This document shows positions 44,309 through 52,757 of a DNA stretch of 64,000 nucleotides, piece after piece. The stretch comes from Pseudomonadota bacterium (lineage in GTDB: Bacteria; Pseudomonadota; Gammaproteobacteria; Xanthomonadales; SZUA-38). The notes under the pieces were generated by a model. That model ran no database searches. It was not told the DNA's origin and worked only from the letters and a program-made list of their open reading frames with translations. A program made the translations under genes and the position numbers. The stretch lies in contig JBCCCR010000005.1 in assembly GCA_039033415.1 (NCBI GenBank), positions 62,001 through 126,000 of the forward strand, in the 5' to 3' direction. How positions within the stretch are numbered: position 1 is the first letter of the stretch; every line of letters starts with the position of its first letter.

Positions 44309-44727
44309 CTCGCTGAGCGTAACCCATCAGATCAATAGATCAATGCTCGGCACCCAAGTCGCTTAGCCTCGGGTTGGCGTGTCGTTCGACCGATTCTTTG
44401 GCCTTCGCGGGGGCCAGCAAAGTTTTGGTCGACCAATTCGTATTGGGTCGGACGGCGAACTCTGAACCTGCCCCTCAAATTGACGCAGATTGGCTCACTC
44501 GGAAGAGGAGTATCGAAGGAACTCTGTTGGACCTAGTTGTACTTGGCTGTGCGAAATCCGCAACGGATCGCTCGAGAATGGCTAATAAAAACAATCAGTT
44601 AACGACACAATCGGGCTGTCACATTGCAGAGATCACTGGTTCGAGCCCAGTATCGCCCACCATCTCCAGTTGCCTGTGCTGACGCCGCTCAACACGATCT
44701 TGCGGCGTCGGCTGAGCCTATGCTCAC
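44309..44727. other. Right end of the island, no gene
   Basis: 419 bases between the protease-like gene and the DUF3237 gene. A plus-strand frame (44374-44682) runs through the tRNA copy, giving ITGSSPVSPT, the usual false translation of a tRNA 3' end; it is not a gene. The only feature seen is the attachment repeat. Confidence 0.6.
44618..44662 (+). repeat. Attachment-site copy of the tRNA-Val 3' end
   Basis: Forty-five bases that match 41741-41785 with one difference. It includes the anticodon-loop bases, T arm, acceptor 3' strand and CCA, but the tRNA 5' half is absent upstream, so it cannot be a tRNA gene. It is the distal repeat of the island. Confidence 0.88.
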
Positions 44728-45162
44728 TTACCGAACCTCAAACCATTCGTAGCGCATACTCGCGAGATCACCTTTACCGACCGCCTGGACACAGTTGAGC
44801 CAGCCGTAGCGTTTGTCGGAAGTTTCAAAGGTCGGGGCTACGTAAAACGGAGCAGAGCCGATTCCTTTTGTCACATCGGATCGCCCGCGATATTGAAGGT
44901 ATATGAGCGCGCCATCGTTCGTTTCGACCGTCGCTCGAACGTCGACTGTGGCAACGCCCCCCGCAACGGTCAGCCAGTCTGCGGCAGCGTCTCCAACCAG
45001 CTTCGCGTTCAGACGGTCGCCAGAGATTGCCATCGATAGGATGCGCACAACCGTACGATTGCCGCTCGGGCCCTCACCAATGGTTACCGGAGACGCGAGC
45101 GTGAGGTCGACGGCGCAAAGGGGAATCAGAACCGGATTTGAGGTCGAGCTAGTGTTCATCAT
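44728..45162 (-). CDS. DUF3237 family protein
   Basis: 144 residues. A small beta-barrel family protein, with IGEGPSGNRTVVRILSMAI, ATVDVRATVETNDGALIYLQ and FYVAPTFETSDKRYGWLNC as the conserved lines. The function is unknown; members are found with degradation genes of aromatic and steroid compounds. No signal peptide. It lies just outside the distal island repeat. Confidence 0.85.
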   Translation of the reverse strand: MMNTSSTSNPVLIPLCAVDLTLASPVTIGEGPSGNRTVVRILSMAISGDRLNAKLVGDAAADWLTVAGGVATVDVRATVETNDGALIYLQYRGRSDVTKGIGSAPFYVAPTFETSDKRYGWLNCVQAVGKGDLASMRYEWFEVR

Positions 45163-45220
45163 TCAATGGTACCAAGACACTGCGTCAGTGCTTCGGCGCC
45201 AGTTCTAGCGAAGAGGTCAA

Positions 45221-45315
45221 TAGCCGTGGGGTCAGGACCAAGAGCGAGGTCAATCTGTTACGGCTCGTTTCGGGGTTTCTTTCCTGTTCTTTGACTTGGC
45301 ACTTGGAGCCGACCC
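45221..45315. repeat. REP-like repeat, copy A
   Basis: Begins TAGCCGTGGGGTCAGGACC and ends in an imperfect inverted match (CACTTGGAGCCGACCC). About 80 bases align without large gaps to copy B at 46682-46762, including GTTACG, TTTCTTTCCTG and a terminal CTTGGC/CCTGGC. Palindromic ends with diverged arms suggest a decayed element of the REP/RAYT kind. Confidence 0.65.
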
Positions 45316-45382
45316 AGTTGCAATCTGAAACTGACGATTTGCCCGAGTAGTGAGAGCAACTAGGGCCATCCGCCAGTTAAGA

Positions 45383-45634
45383 TCAGGCGGCCATGTCTCG
45401 CAGGGTCCGCTGCAGGATTCGGTGTTCAGCCTCAAACACAGCAACAGACCAGTCGATGCCAGCCCGCTTGGCCACGTCGATCTTTAGCTCAAGATCGTGG
45501 AGCCGGCGCTCGACGTGAGGAACCAACTCTTTCGCTCGGATCTCGGCAGGCAGGTTTTTGCACAGAACCCCTATCAGGTAACTCTGTGCCATGACGGTGC
45601 CTTGTAGCGAAGGCATCGTTTCGTCTTCGATCAT
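45383..45634 (-). CDS. Small hypothetical protein
   Basis: 83 residues, no family recognised. Predicted mostly helical (LVPHVERRLHDLELKIDVA, VFEAEHRILQRTLRDMAA), cytoplasmic. Length and charge pattern look coding. A GGAG site is 11 bases before the ATG. It lies between two copies of the REP-like repeat, with the GST gene. Confidence 0.45.
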   Translation of the reverse strand: MIEDETMPSLQGTVMAQSYLIGVLCKNLPAEIRAKELVPHVERRLHDLELKIDVAKRAGIDWSVAVFEAEHRILQRTLRDMAA

Positions 45635-45784
45635 TGGTGGGGGCGCTCCGATGTGCGGATCTACTCATCAGGAGATGAAATTACCGCTTACCGGCGACCA
45701 TTTCTGTGATGGGTTTGCCTTGTCGCGACCTGGTTACAATCTTTCACCCGGCTCGGGTTTTCAAAGAGTGGAAAACAACGGTTT

Positions 45785-45810
45785 AGCCGAGGGGTCAGGG
45801 GCCCATTGCC
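45785..45810. repeat. REP-like repeat, short copy
   Basis: Reads TAGCCGAGGGGTCAGGGGCC and ATTGCC, the first part of copies A and B. It lies just before the end of the GST gene and has no second half. Confidence 0.5.
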
Positions 45811-45815
45811 TTCAG

Positions 45816-46583
45816 TCATGCCATGTGGACGTGTTTCAAGACAGCTAGCGAAGAAAACGCCTCAGTAACCGCTTCTGAGAAGCGTTCCATGGTGTTCGGG
45901 GATGACCTGATGTCCCCAAGAACAAGGTTAAAGCGGTGAACGTCATCATGACTGGGCAGATCCCTCATACGGCGAAGCCACGCCTGCATGCGTTCCATGC
46001 CTGATAAATCCAACAGATTCGCTTCTTGCAGTTGCCAGATCTCTTCATAGCAGGCTAGATCCGCAATGGTGGCGTGGGAGGTTCCGGCGATAAACCCGTG
46101 ATCGCCGAGATAGGCCTGTTCGAGGAATTCAATGACCTGAGCAAGCAGCTGTTGCCCGGTCGCCAAACCATCTTGGTCATCCATGGATGACTGAATACAG
46201 ATGTCGTTGACGTAACTTAGCGGGTTAGAGGTGGGGTTTCCGCCGAACGCGACGAGCACATGGGGAGCCATGAGTTTTGTTGTTGCGAGCCGCGTGAGCG
46301 TGTGATGCACGTGAAGGTACTGGGCTACCCGTGCCCTTAGCCGTAGGTCTTCAGGATACATATCTCTCCAGTGATGTTTCTCGGCGAGATAGCTTAGGAT
46401 CGCGGGCATTTCGGATAATACGAAGCCTTCATCATCGATGACCGGAAGCTGTCCTCGTTGACTGATAGACCTTTCTTCATTTGGGTCAGGCGCCACCAAT
46501 CTGATCGGCAGCTCGTGAAGAACGCAAGCCCAGATTACTGATCGGGACGGTTGGCTGGCCGGGTGTCCGTATAACTTGAGCAC
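45816..46583 (-). CDS. Glutathione S-transferase family protein
   Basis: 255 residues. N-terminal thioredoxin-like domain MLKLYGHPASQPSRSVIWA, QLPVIDDEGFVLSEMPAILS and a helical C-terminal domain (GHFI... region with GDHGFIAGTSHATIADLACY, theta class-like). GTG start at 46581-46583, preceded by AGGAGGAGAT. It conjugates or reduces substrates with glutathione in the cytoplasm; the substrate is unknown. Two repeat copies flank the segment. Confidence 0.85.
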   Translation of the reverse strand: MLKLYGHPASQPSRSVIWACVLHELPIRLVAPDPNEERSISQRGQLPVIDDEGFVLSEMPAILSYLAEKHHWRDMYPEDLRLRARVAQYLHVHHTLTRLATTKLMAPHVLVAFGGNPTSNPLSYVNDICIQSSMDDQDGLATGQQLLAQVIEFLEQAYLGDHGFIAGTSHATIADLACYEEIWQLQEANLLDLSGMERMQAWLRRMRDLPSHDDVHRFNLVLGDIRSSPNTMERFSEAVTEAFSSLAVLKHVHMA

Positions 46584-46681
46584 ATCTCCTCCTGAAGTGG
46601 CGAGCGTTCCATCTTAGCGGACTCCCACAGCCGCTCCGTTCGGTAGCCGACAAACAGAAAAGCCAGTCATATGGATAGCTC

Positions 46682-46762
46682 TAGCCGAGGGTTCGGGACC
46701 AGGTGCCAGGTCAGAATGTTACGAGTCGCTCTGGATTTCTTTCCTGATCTTGAATACCTGGC
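46682..46762. repeat. REP-like repeat, copy B
   Basis: Diverged homologue of copy A in the same direction (TAGCCGAGGGTTCGGGACC, then GTTACGAGTCG and GGATTTCTTTCCTGATCTTG). It lies in the 401-base gap between the GST gene and the NHL propeller gene; apart from a hairpin near the end, nothing else is seen in the gap. Confidence 0.65.
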
Positions 46763-46934
46763 TTCGCAAACGATACATACTACTAGGATGCTCGCCGGGT
46801 GCCGGGCCTGCTCTTTAGCAGACGGGGTACTTGGTGATGACCCCTCGGCTACTCGTAGACAAGTCTTCCCGCTGCGATGTCTGCGGGACGCCAGAGAATC
46901 TCCGCCCCCAAAGCTCTAATGGCGTCTCGAGTTT

Positions 46935-46963
46935 CTCCTGCGCGCCCGCAGGGCGCGCAGGAG
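46935..46963. terminator. Strong hairpin downstream of the NHL gene
   Basis: Perfect 13-bp stem (CTCCTGCGCGCCC, 3-base loop) just after the minus-strand gene at 46985-48253. No T-run follows, so it could be a non-canonical terminator or an mRNA end protector. Confidence 0.5.
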
Positions 46964-46984
46964 CGCCGGGTGGATCGCGCCAGG

Positions 46985-48253
46985 CTAGCGAAACCGCATG
47001 GCTTTCTCGGCGACCGGCGCCAAGGCCTGACACAGCGCCTCAGTGCCCGGAATAACCCGCTCGATGGGGAATTCGCCGGCACCACCCGCATCGAATGCGT
47101 AGGTCACGGTGGCAGCGTTGCAGCCCGAAAACTCGAACCGCATCGTGCCGACCGGCACCGTGTCTACCGCGGTTTCCTCGTCGAAGCGCCCACCGCTGGA
47201 CTGAAAGAGCATGGCGTCTACAGCGTTGCCTTGATAGTCGCCGCTGGCGGTATACCAGCGGGTAGACCCGTCGGCGCCTTCAGCATCATTGGCGTAGGTG
47301 AACCAGGCGGCGAAAAAAAACGCGCTGTCTGGGTTAACGTCCAGGAGCAGGCCTGATCCGCTGGTCACCGGGTAGAACCACGCGCCCGATACTCCCTGGT
47401 TGATTTCAAACGCATTGCCGTCAGAGAGGGTAATCGCTCGAACCCCTCCGTTGGCCTGGAATTCCGACACATAGACGGTGCCCAGATCGGGCGAGACCGT
47501 AATTCCATTGGTTCCCAGAAACGTGGCGGTAGCAGCGTCACCGTCGTTGGTTCCATTTTGCCCAGTGCCGGCGAGTTCGTTGATGGTGCCATCAAGCGTA
47601 ACGGTCACCACGCGATTGACACCGAGCGTGGCGTAAATGGTGTCGGCTCCTATGGCGATGTACCCAACCTGATTACCGGGTTGGGCGATGAGTGTTTGAT
47701 TCCCATCACCGTCAAAGCGAATGATCTTTCCGTCGTTAAAATTTCCGGTGTAGAGCCGCCCCTGGCTGTCAAAGGCCACGCCTGCGGGCCCGTTGATCTC
47801 CCCCCCGCTGGCAAAGACCGAGACAGTGCCGTCCGAGGCGACGCGGGAGATGCGGCTGAGATTGTAATCCGCCACAAAGAGGTCGCCGCCCTCATCAAAC
47901 ACCAGGCCTGCGGCCAAAGAAAATCCGGTGGCGTAGTTGGACGTCTGCCCGTCCGGCGTACGCTGCACCACACGTTGACTGCTGGAAACATAAAAGTTGC
48001 CGTCGCCGTCGAATACGGTGCCAAGCGGAAATTCCAGATTGGTCAGAAAGGTCTGCACATCACCATCAGTAATGCGAAACACCCGATTGCCATTGGGTTG
48101 GGACACGTAGACTGACCCGTCAGGCCCCACCTCCAGCCCGTCAAGGCCGCCCTGGCCTGTGGTGATCGTCGAGACGGTTGTTGCCCCAGTGGATCCTGCT
48201 GCCCCAATCGCCACGCACAACACACCCGCCGCCAAAATTCTCTTTAGATTCAT
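46985..48253 (-). CDS. Secreted NHL-type beta-propeller protein
   Basis: 422 residues. Signal peptide (AAGVLCVAIGAAGSTGA, about 8-24). Blades of an NHL/SMP-30-like propeller follow (about 30-290), each with a GPDGSVYVS / DSQGRLYTG / PDLGTVYVSE-type strand. The C-terminal domain (about 305-420) starts VSGAWFYPVTSGSGLLLDV, has FFFAAWFTYAN and ends with two Cys residues. This C-terminal domain occurs on secreted proteins of Xanthomonadales-like bacteria and has no name that I know. Start ATG at 48253. Confidence 0.75.
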   Translation of the reverse strand: MNLKRILAAGVLCVAIGAAGSTGATTVSTITTGQGGLDGLEVGPDGSVYVSQPNGNRVFRITDGDVQTFLTNLEFPLGTVFDGDGNFYVSSSQRVVQRTPDGQTSNYATGFSLAAGLVFDEGGDLFVADYNLSRISRVASDGTVSVFASGGEINGPAGVAFDSQGRLYTGNFNDGKIIRFDGDGNQTLIAQPGNQVGYIAIGADTIYATLGVNRVVTVTLDGTINELAGTGQNGTNDGDAATATFLGTNGITVSPDLGTVYVSEFQANGGVRAITLSDGNAFEINQGVSGAWFYPVTSGSGLLLDVNPDSAFFFAAWFTYANDAEGADGSTRWYTASGDYQGNAVDAMLFQSSGGRFDEETAVDTVPVGTMRFEFSGCNAATVTYAFDAGGAGEFPIERVIPGTEALCQALAPVAEKAMRFR

Positions 48254-48504
48254 CCCCGTTGTCTTCCTCGCTACGAAAAGAACGGTAGTTGTTTCACAGG
48301 GGTCGCAGCACAACAATGAGCATGGGCCCAAATGGCGTGTTGATGGGACGAATCGCGTCCAGCAGGGGGTGAACACAAATCTGCTTGAACCCAGGGGCGC
48401 GCTGTACGACAGTGCGCAGCAGAAAAGGCAGTCATCTAAGGGTGCATCCAGTCATTCCCGCATTCTCCAACCCAACCGAAGTCCGCAGGGATACCTCTGC
48501 TCTC

Positions 48505-49611
48505 ATGAGTGCCACTCCACTCTCAAGGGGAGTCTTGATTGCGGTTGGCACCTTCTGGATGGCGGTCGGCGGCTTGTATCTCCTATCGGTCATTCTGAAC
48601 GCTCAGAAATTTGATCAGCCGTTCGAAGTGACTTTTCGAATATTCCTGGGCAACCAGGGCATCTATCTGTGCTGGGCAGCATTCAACATCCTGATGATCA
48701 GCGTTCTGCGGCGCGTGAGCCGCGATGGCGGCTGGGCTCAGCTTGCCGTTTTGGTCGGCACCGTTGGCCTGGTTTGGCTGCCCGTTAATCTTTGGCTGGA
48801 CGGCACCATTGCGGACTGGACCTTTCAGCGCGACTCCCGGTCGGCTTTGGAACTGTTTGCACAGACCAACTTCTTCTCCGTCTTTTTTGTCGTGATGCTT
48901 TATCTCCTGGTGGTGTTTGCCAGCCTGGGGTGGACCTACATTGAGCGGTGGCAAGCGGCGCGGGAAGCGGCGCTGCGCCTCGAAGGCGAACGGGTTTCTG
49001 ATCAGCTGGAGCTTGCCGACCTGCGCATGCAGCTGCTCAGGTCTCAGCTAAGCCCCCACTTCCTGTTCAACGCATTAGGGTCCATCAGCGGACTCATCCG
49101 CACCGCGTCATCTGCCGAAGCCAATACGGCGATCCAGAACCTTGGCGACATGCTGCGGTTTTCTCTAGCAACCAGCGATGAACCGCTGATCCTGCTCGAA
49201 GACGAACTCACGTTCTGCAACCGCTACCTCGCGCTCCAAAAGCTGAGATTTGGCGGCCGTTTTGAATCCATCATCGACGCAGGGGACATCCCGCCCGGCA
49301 CAACCTGCCCGCCCTTTGTGCTGCAGACCCTGCTCGAAAACGCGTTTGTTCATGGCGTCGAAACGCGTCAGGAGCCATCGATAATCAACACCCGGATTCG
49401 GGTTAACGACACCGCAGTGTTTCTCGAGGTCAGCAACCCGGTAGCAGCGACGTCAGTCAAGAACGGTGCCGGCCTTGGCATAGCGCTCACCAATCTGCGC
49501 CATCGGCTTCGCCTTTTGTTCAGCGAAGAGTCGACGGTTTCGGCAGAGGTAGCAGATGGTCGCTTTGAAGCAACTGTAACGTTGCCCCGCAGCATCAGCG
49601 ACGACCCATGA
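48505..49611 (+). CDS. LytS/YehU-like sensor histidine kinase
   Basis: 368 residues. Four membrane helices (about 10-150) and the His_kinase domain with LRSQLSPHFLFNALGSISGL (phospho-His). The HATPase N-box is LLENAFVHGVE, and GLGIALTNLRHRL is the G-box. ATG at 48505 chosen; upstream ORF extension is rich in unlikely residues. It overlaps its response regulator by 4 bases and faces the NHL protein across 251 bases. Confidence 0.9.
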   Translation: MSATPLSRGVLIAVGTFWMAVGGLYLLSVILNAQKFDQPFEVTFRIFLGNQGIYLCWAAFNILMISVLRRVSRDGGWAQLAVLVGTVGLVWLPVNLWLDGTIADWTFQRDSRSALELFAQTNFFSVFFVVMLYLLVVFASLGWTYIERWQAAREAALRLEGERVSDQLELADLRMQLLRSQLSPHFLFNALGSISGLIRTASSAEANTAIQNLGDMLRFSLATSDEPLILLEDELTFCNRYLALQKLRFGGRFESIIDAGDIPPGTTCPPFVLQTLLENAFVHGVETRQEPSIINTRIRVNDTAVFLEVSNPVAATSVKNGAGLGIALTNLRHRLRLLFSEESTVSAEVADGRFEATVTLPRSISDDP

Positions 49612-50384
49612 GTCGCAACGAACCTCAAACCATCACCGCGGTCATCGTCGACGATGAGCCACTGGCCCGGACCAATGTTCGGGAGGCGCTTCGACCATTC
49701 CAGCAGTGGCAGGTTGTTGGTGAGCTAGCCGGCGGCGAGGGGGTTTTGGAGATGGTGCAGAAGCTACAGCCACAGGTGATCTTTCTGGATGTGCAGATGC
49801 CTGGCGCCAGCGGCATTGAGGTGGGTCGACAGCTGCTCACCCTGAAGGAGCCACCGCTCATCGTCTTTGTTACGGCGTACGATCAGTACGCCATTTCCGC
49901 TTTTGAGCTGTTCGCCTTCGACTACATCCTGAAACCCTTCGACGACGAACGATTCAACCGCACCGTCGAACGTATCGAGCTTTGTCTGGCAGAAGACGAA
50001 ACCCGCCGCAGCGTTCGGCGTCAGCAATCCGGCTACCGCGATCCCAAGAAGCCGCTAGACCGACTCGTGATTCGCTCGGTGGGCTCGATCCGCATTATTG
50101 ATGTCGTCGACGTGTTCTGGCTTCGGGCCAGCGGGAATTATGTGGAAGTGGGGCACAGAGACGGAGTACACCTGCAGCGGGTGCCGCTGTCTTTTCTGGA
50201 AGATCATCTCGACCCCAACCGCTTTTGCCGCACGCATCGCAGCGCCATTGTGGCGCTGAATGAGGTGAAAGAATATCGCCATGTTTCCGATGACAGCGGC
50301 CAGGTGATTACCCGCGACGGTACGGAGATTCCGGTGAGTGCCAGCTATCGGTCGGTCCTATTCGAAAAGCTTGGTATCGACTGA
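49608..50384 (+). CDS. LytTR-type response regulator
   Basis: 258 residues. Receiver domain with Asp-Asp pair in VIVDDEPLAR, the phospho-Asp in IFLDVQMPG and FAFDYILKPF, then a LytTR DNA-binding domain (about 150-258; VFWLRASGNYVEVG, RTHRSAIVALNEV). It is the partner of the upstream LytS-like kinase (ATGA overlap). Target unknown; the secreted protein genes on either side are candidates. Confidence 0.92.
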   Translation: MSRNEPQTITAVIVDDEPLARTNVREALRPFQQWQVVGELAGGEGVLEMVQKLQPQVIFLDVQMPGASGIEVGRQLLTLKEPPLIVFVTAYDQYAISAFELFAFDYILKPFDDERFNRTVERIELCLAEDETRRSVRRQQSGYRDPKKPLDRLVIRSVGSIRIIDVVDVFWLRASGNYVEVGHRDGVHLQRVPLSFLEDHLDPNRFCRTHRSAIVALNEVKEYRHVSDDSGQVITRDGTEIPVSASYRSVLFEKLGID

Positions 50385-50532
50385 TCTGGCGTCTGGTGAA
50401 CCTGAATGCTTTGGAGCTATCGCGCGGCCTGTCCGGAGGCAAATAGTGAAGTGGGCTGCGCCGTGTAGCGAGGACTGGTGAAATCCTGAGGGACAGGACC
50501 CGCGGATTTGTTGTTACCTAGTTCGATTTTTC

Positions 50533-52494
50533 TCAGAATAGCCGTTCTTCAAACCCGTCGGTAAACGCCTGTTCATTTGAGGAAACCGCGAAATTCACGA
50601 CGGTGTCTCCAAACTCCATTCCCATGGCGGGAACGGGCGGCGCGATCCAGGTCTCAGACAGCAGGCTGACCACCACTGCCCCAGGGTTCACCACAAACTG
50701 ATAGGCGCCGACGCTGTTTGATATGGCAGCAACTTGACCGTCTTGAAGCACAATGACACCAGGGACGGGGTTGCCGTTTCCCTGTTCGGTGATCGTCCCC
50801 CGAATCCTTGCCACACCGGGAGCCGGAGGCGGATAGGCCGTGGCAGTGCAGGTTCGATTGCGGCTAAACGCGTCGGTTTTATATCGCTCCTGAAACTGAT
50901 AGTCGACGGGGTCTGAAGCCACAATGGCAACGCTCGGGCAGTTCCTAATCCTGACCAAGCCTGGCTCATGAGAAAATTCCAGCGGAGCGCTGACACCACA
51001 TGAACCCAGCGTCTGATTAGGCTGCGCCCGGGGGTGGGTGAAGATTGCAGGCCCAAAGAACTCTACGATTGGTTGGAAACGCGGGTCGGCGTCAGGCGAA
51101 GACAACAGATACCCATCTACGCGGGTCTCATCATCGGCATCGAGAAAGATCCAGTCCACATCACTATCACTGTGAAAGGTCCGATCAACACCGTCGGGGA
51201 ATTCGACGGGCCGCGCGCTGCTGGCAAGGTTGTCATTTTCGAAGCGGTCCCGTGACAGCGGCGCCAACAGATTGAGTCTCTCTACCTGGGATGGTTCCAG
51301 GGCAGAATCAAAGAGCTGCAGCCGGACCACCGACAGGTCGAGATTCTGAGAATTGGCCGTGACTTGATCATCCCGGAAAAAGTGCAGCTGCCCATCGCCG
51401 GAGATCAACCCATCGCCCGGGGCCTGGAGTGAAAACTCCAGCTCTCCATCAACGTAAACCCGAATCTCGTCAGATAAATCTCCGAAATTCGGCTCGCGCT
51501 CGGAGGCCCGTGAGATCACGATCTGATGATAACCGGCAGCAGCCAGTGCCAAGCTGTTGGCTCCAGCAGCCGCGCTATCACCGAGAAAGTTGATCGAGGG
51601 GCCAGTCGCCCCACCGGCCACGTAAATGCCAGCATCGGATGTGAGATTGGAAAAATCCAGCAGCTTGGCCTGCTCTCCCTCAGCCACTGAGCCGAAATTG
51701 ATGGTCATGACCACGGTGTACTCTGCCGCAAACAGTAATGATCCAACGTCGAGTCGCAGGCCCGTTCCTGCATCCACGCTCAGCGCCGGGCGACTCTCAT
51801 CGTTTACGGTATCCAGCGAAAAAATGTTGACGCCCAGATCGATCAGCGCCGGCGCGCTCGCCAGGCTGCTGCTCAGCGATTCTTGAAAACGATAGTCTGC
51901 TACCGGAGTGGGCCCGTATTGAGCGAAGCAAGCCTGAAAACCAATATCGAAGCCGCCCTCTACGATGGGGTCTGCTCCAGGAGAAGGGCAGCCGGGCGAA
52001 AAAAGATCAGCGCCGCCCGCGTATTCGTTTGCGGCGTTTCTGATTGCCGCACACCGAGGCAAAATGGCGTAAACCCGGTGATCAAAGGGAACAGTCACGC
52101 CGTTGGAGCCACGACTGTATTCATAGCAGTTGGGCACCGGGTCAAGCTCCAGGCACGCTTCGAGCAGGAATTGCGGCGCCAAATCGAAGACCGCCAGCGC
52201 GTCGGCGCCGGTAGCGGCCTGGCTGGTTGTCGGCAGCTGGTCGTAAATGTAGATTTCCGCAGGTGGATCGACCTCAGCCGAATCAAAATCGATGACCAGA
52301 CGCTGAAGCGTCACCTGACCGTTGAACCCCCGCGGTGGCCCAACCGACTCATTACCCCGAACTGATGGCGTAAAGCTTTGACCCTGAACGAAGAACGCGG
52401 AGTTAGGCGTCTGATTGCCGATTTCGTGGGCAGTCAACGAACCGGCCGTAACCATCGCAGCACAAAGCAGGAGTCTTTTTAGGCGGAGATACAT
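50533..52494 (-). CDS. Secreted multidomain protein with LamG-like domain and DGFE tail
   Basis: 653 residues. Signal peptide (LLLCAAMVTAGSLTA). N-terminal beta domain with several Cys, then a concanavalin/LamG-like domain (about 200-395; VADYRFQESLSSS, DEIRVYVDGELEF). A repeat of the pre-peptidase type follows (RDRFENDNLASSARPVEF), then a carboxypeptidase-regulatory-like beta domain (RIRGTITEQGNGNPVPGVIV). Ends AFTDGFEERLF. Role unknown; probably surface or secreted. ATG at 52494; a TTG two codons upstream is possible. Confidence 0.75.
   Translation of the reverse strand: MYLRLKRLLLCAAMVTAGSLTAHEIGNQTPNSAFFVQGQSFTPSVRGNESVGPPRGFNGQVTLQRLVIDFDSAEVDPPAEIYIYDQLPTTSQAATGADALAVFDLAPQFLLEACLELDPVPNCYEYSRGSNGVTVPFDHRVYAILPRCAAIRNAANEYAGGADLFSPGCPSPGADPIVEGGFDIGFQACFAQYGPTPVADYRFQESLSSSLASAPALIDLGVNIFSLDTVNDESRPALSVDAGTGLRLDVGSLLFAAEYTVVMTINFGSVAEGEQAKLLDFSNLTSDAGIYVAGGATGPSINFLGDSAAAGANSLALAAAGYHQIVISRASEREPNFGDLSDEIRVYVDGELEFSLQAPGDGLISGDGQLHFFRDDQVTANSQNLDLSVVRLQLFDSALEPSQVERLNLLAPLSRDRFENDNLASSARPVEFPDGVDRTFHSDSDVDWIFLDADDETRVDGYLLSSPDADPRFQPIVEFFGPAIFTHPRAQPNQTLGSCGVSAPLEFSHEPGLVRIRNCPSVAIVASDPVDYQFQERYKTDAFSRNRTCTATAYPPPAPGVARIRGTITEQGNGNPVPGVIVLQDGQVAAISNSVGAYQFVVNPGAVVVSLLSETWIAPPVPAMGMEFGDTVVNFAVSSNEQAFTDGFEERLF
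50536..50568 (-). other. C-terminal DGFE tail of the LamG protein
   Basis: Ends AFTDGFEERLF. Same motif as at 3340-3366, 34779-34802 and 54183-54203, here followed by four residues. Confidence 0.7.
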
Positions 52495-52757
52495 GTTCAA
52501 TTTGCCGGTTCGCTGCAGAGGCGTGCCGCCAGGCTATTCAACCTCTTTTCGTCAAATTACCCCATCAGACGCAGCAAAGGCGCGGTTAATGAGCCAGATT
52601 CTGCTGAAATGCTCGCCTGGCCACTGAACGGTTTGCTGGAAATCAGCATTCTGCGAGGCAACACAAATTTGCCGCCGCAAGCTAGAGCGCATTGTGGGGT
52701 GTGCGGGTTTCTCGTTCAATGCCGTTGTTATGCATAAAGCTTTAGTAGAGTAACCCC

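Larger units (their letters stand above)
41741..44662. mobile_element. Integrase-less genomic island bounded by tRNA-Val direct repeats
   Basis: The 45 bases at 41741-41785 (the 3' end of tRNA-Val) recur in the same orientation at 44618-44662 with one difference (G41755 to A44632). This is the structure left by tyrosine-recombinase integration in a tRNA gene. The 2.9-kb interval encodes a DUF1838 protein and a metalloprotease-like lipoprotein, with long non-coding stretches of lower GC, and no integrase. It may be a deletion remnant or a satellite mobilised in trans. Confidence 0.75.

Noticed and set aside
44618-44662. Second tRNA-Val gene
   Set aside because: Only the 3' part is present; no acceptor 5' strand or D arm upstream.
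44374-44682. Open frame of 102 codons across the distal attachment repeat
   Set aside because: The C-terminal end is a translation of the tRNA 3' end; no homology or ribosome site is visible in the rest.
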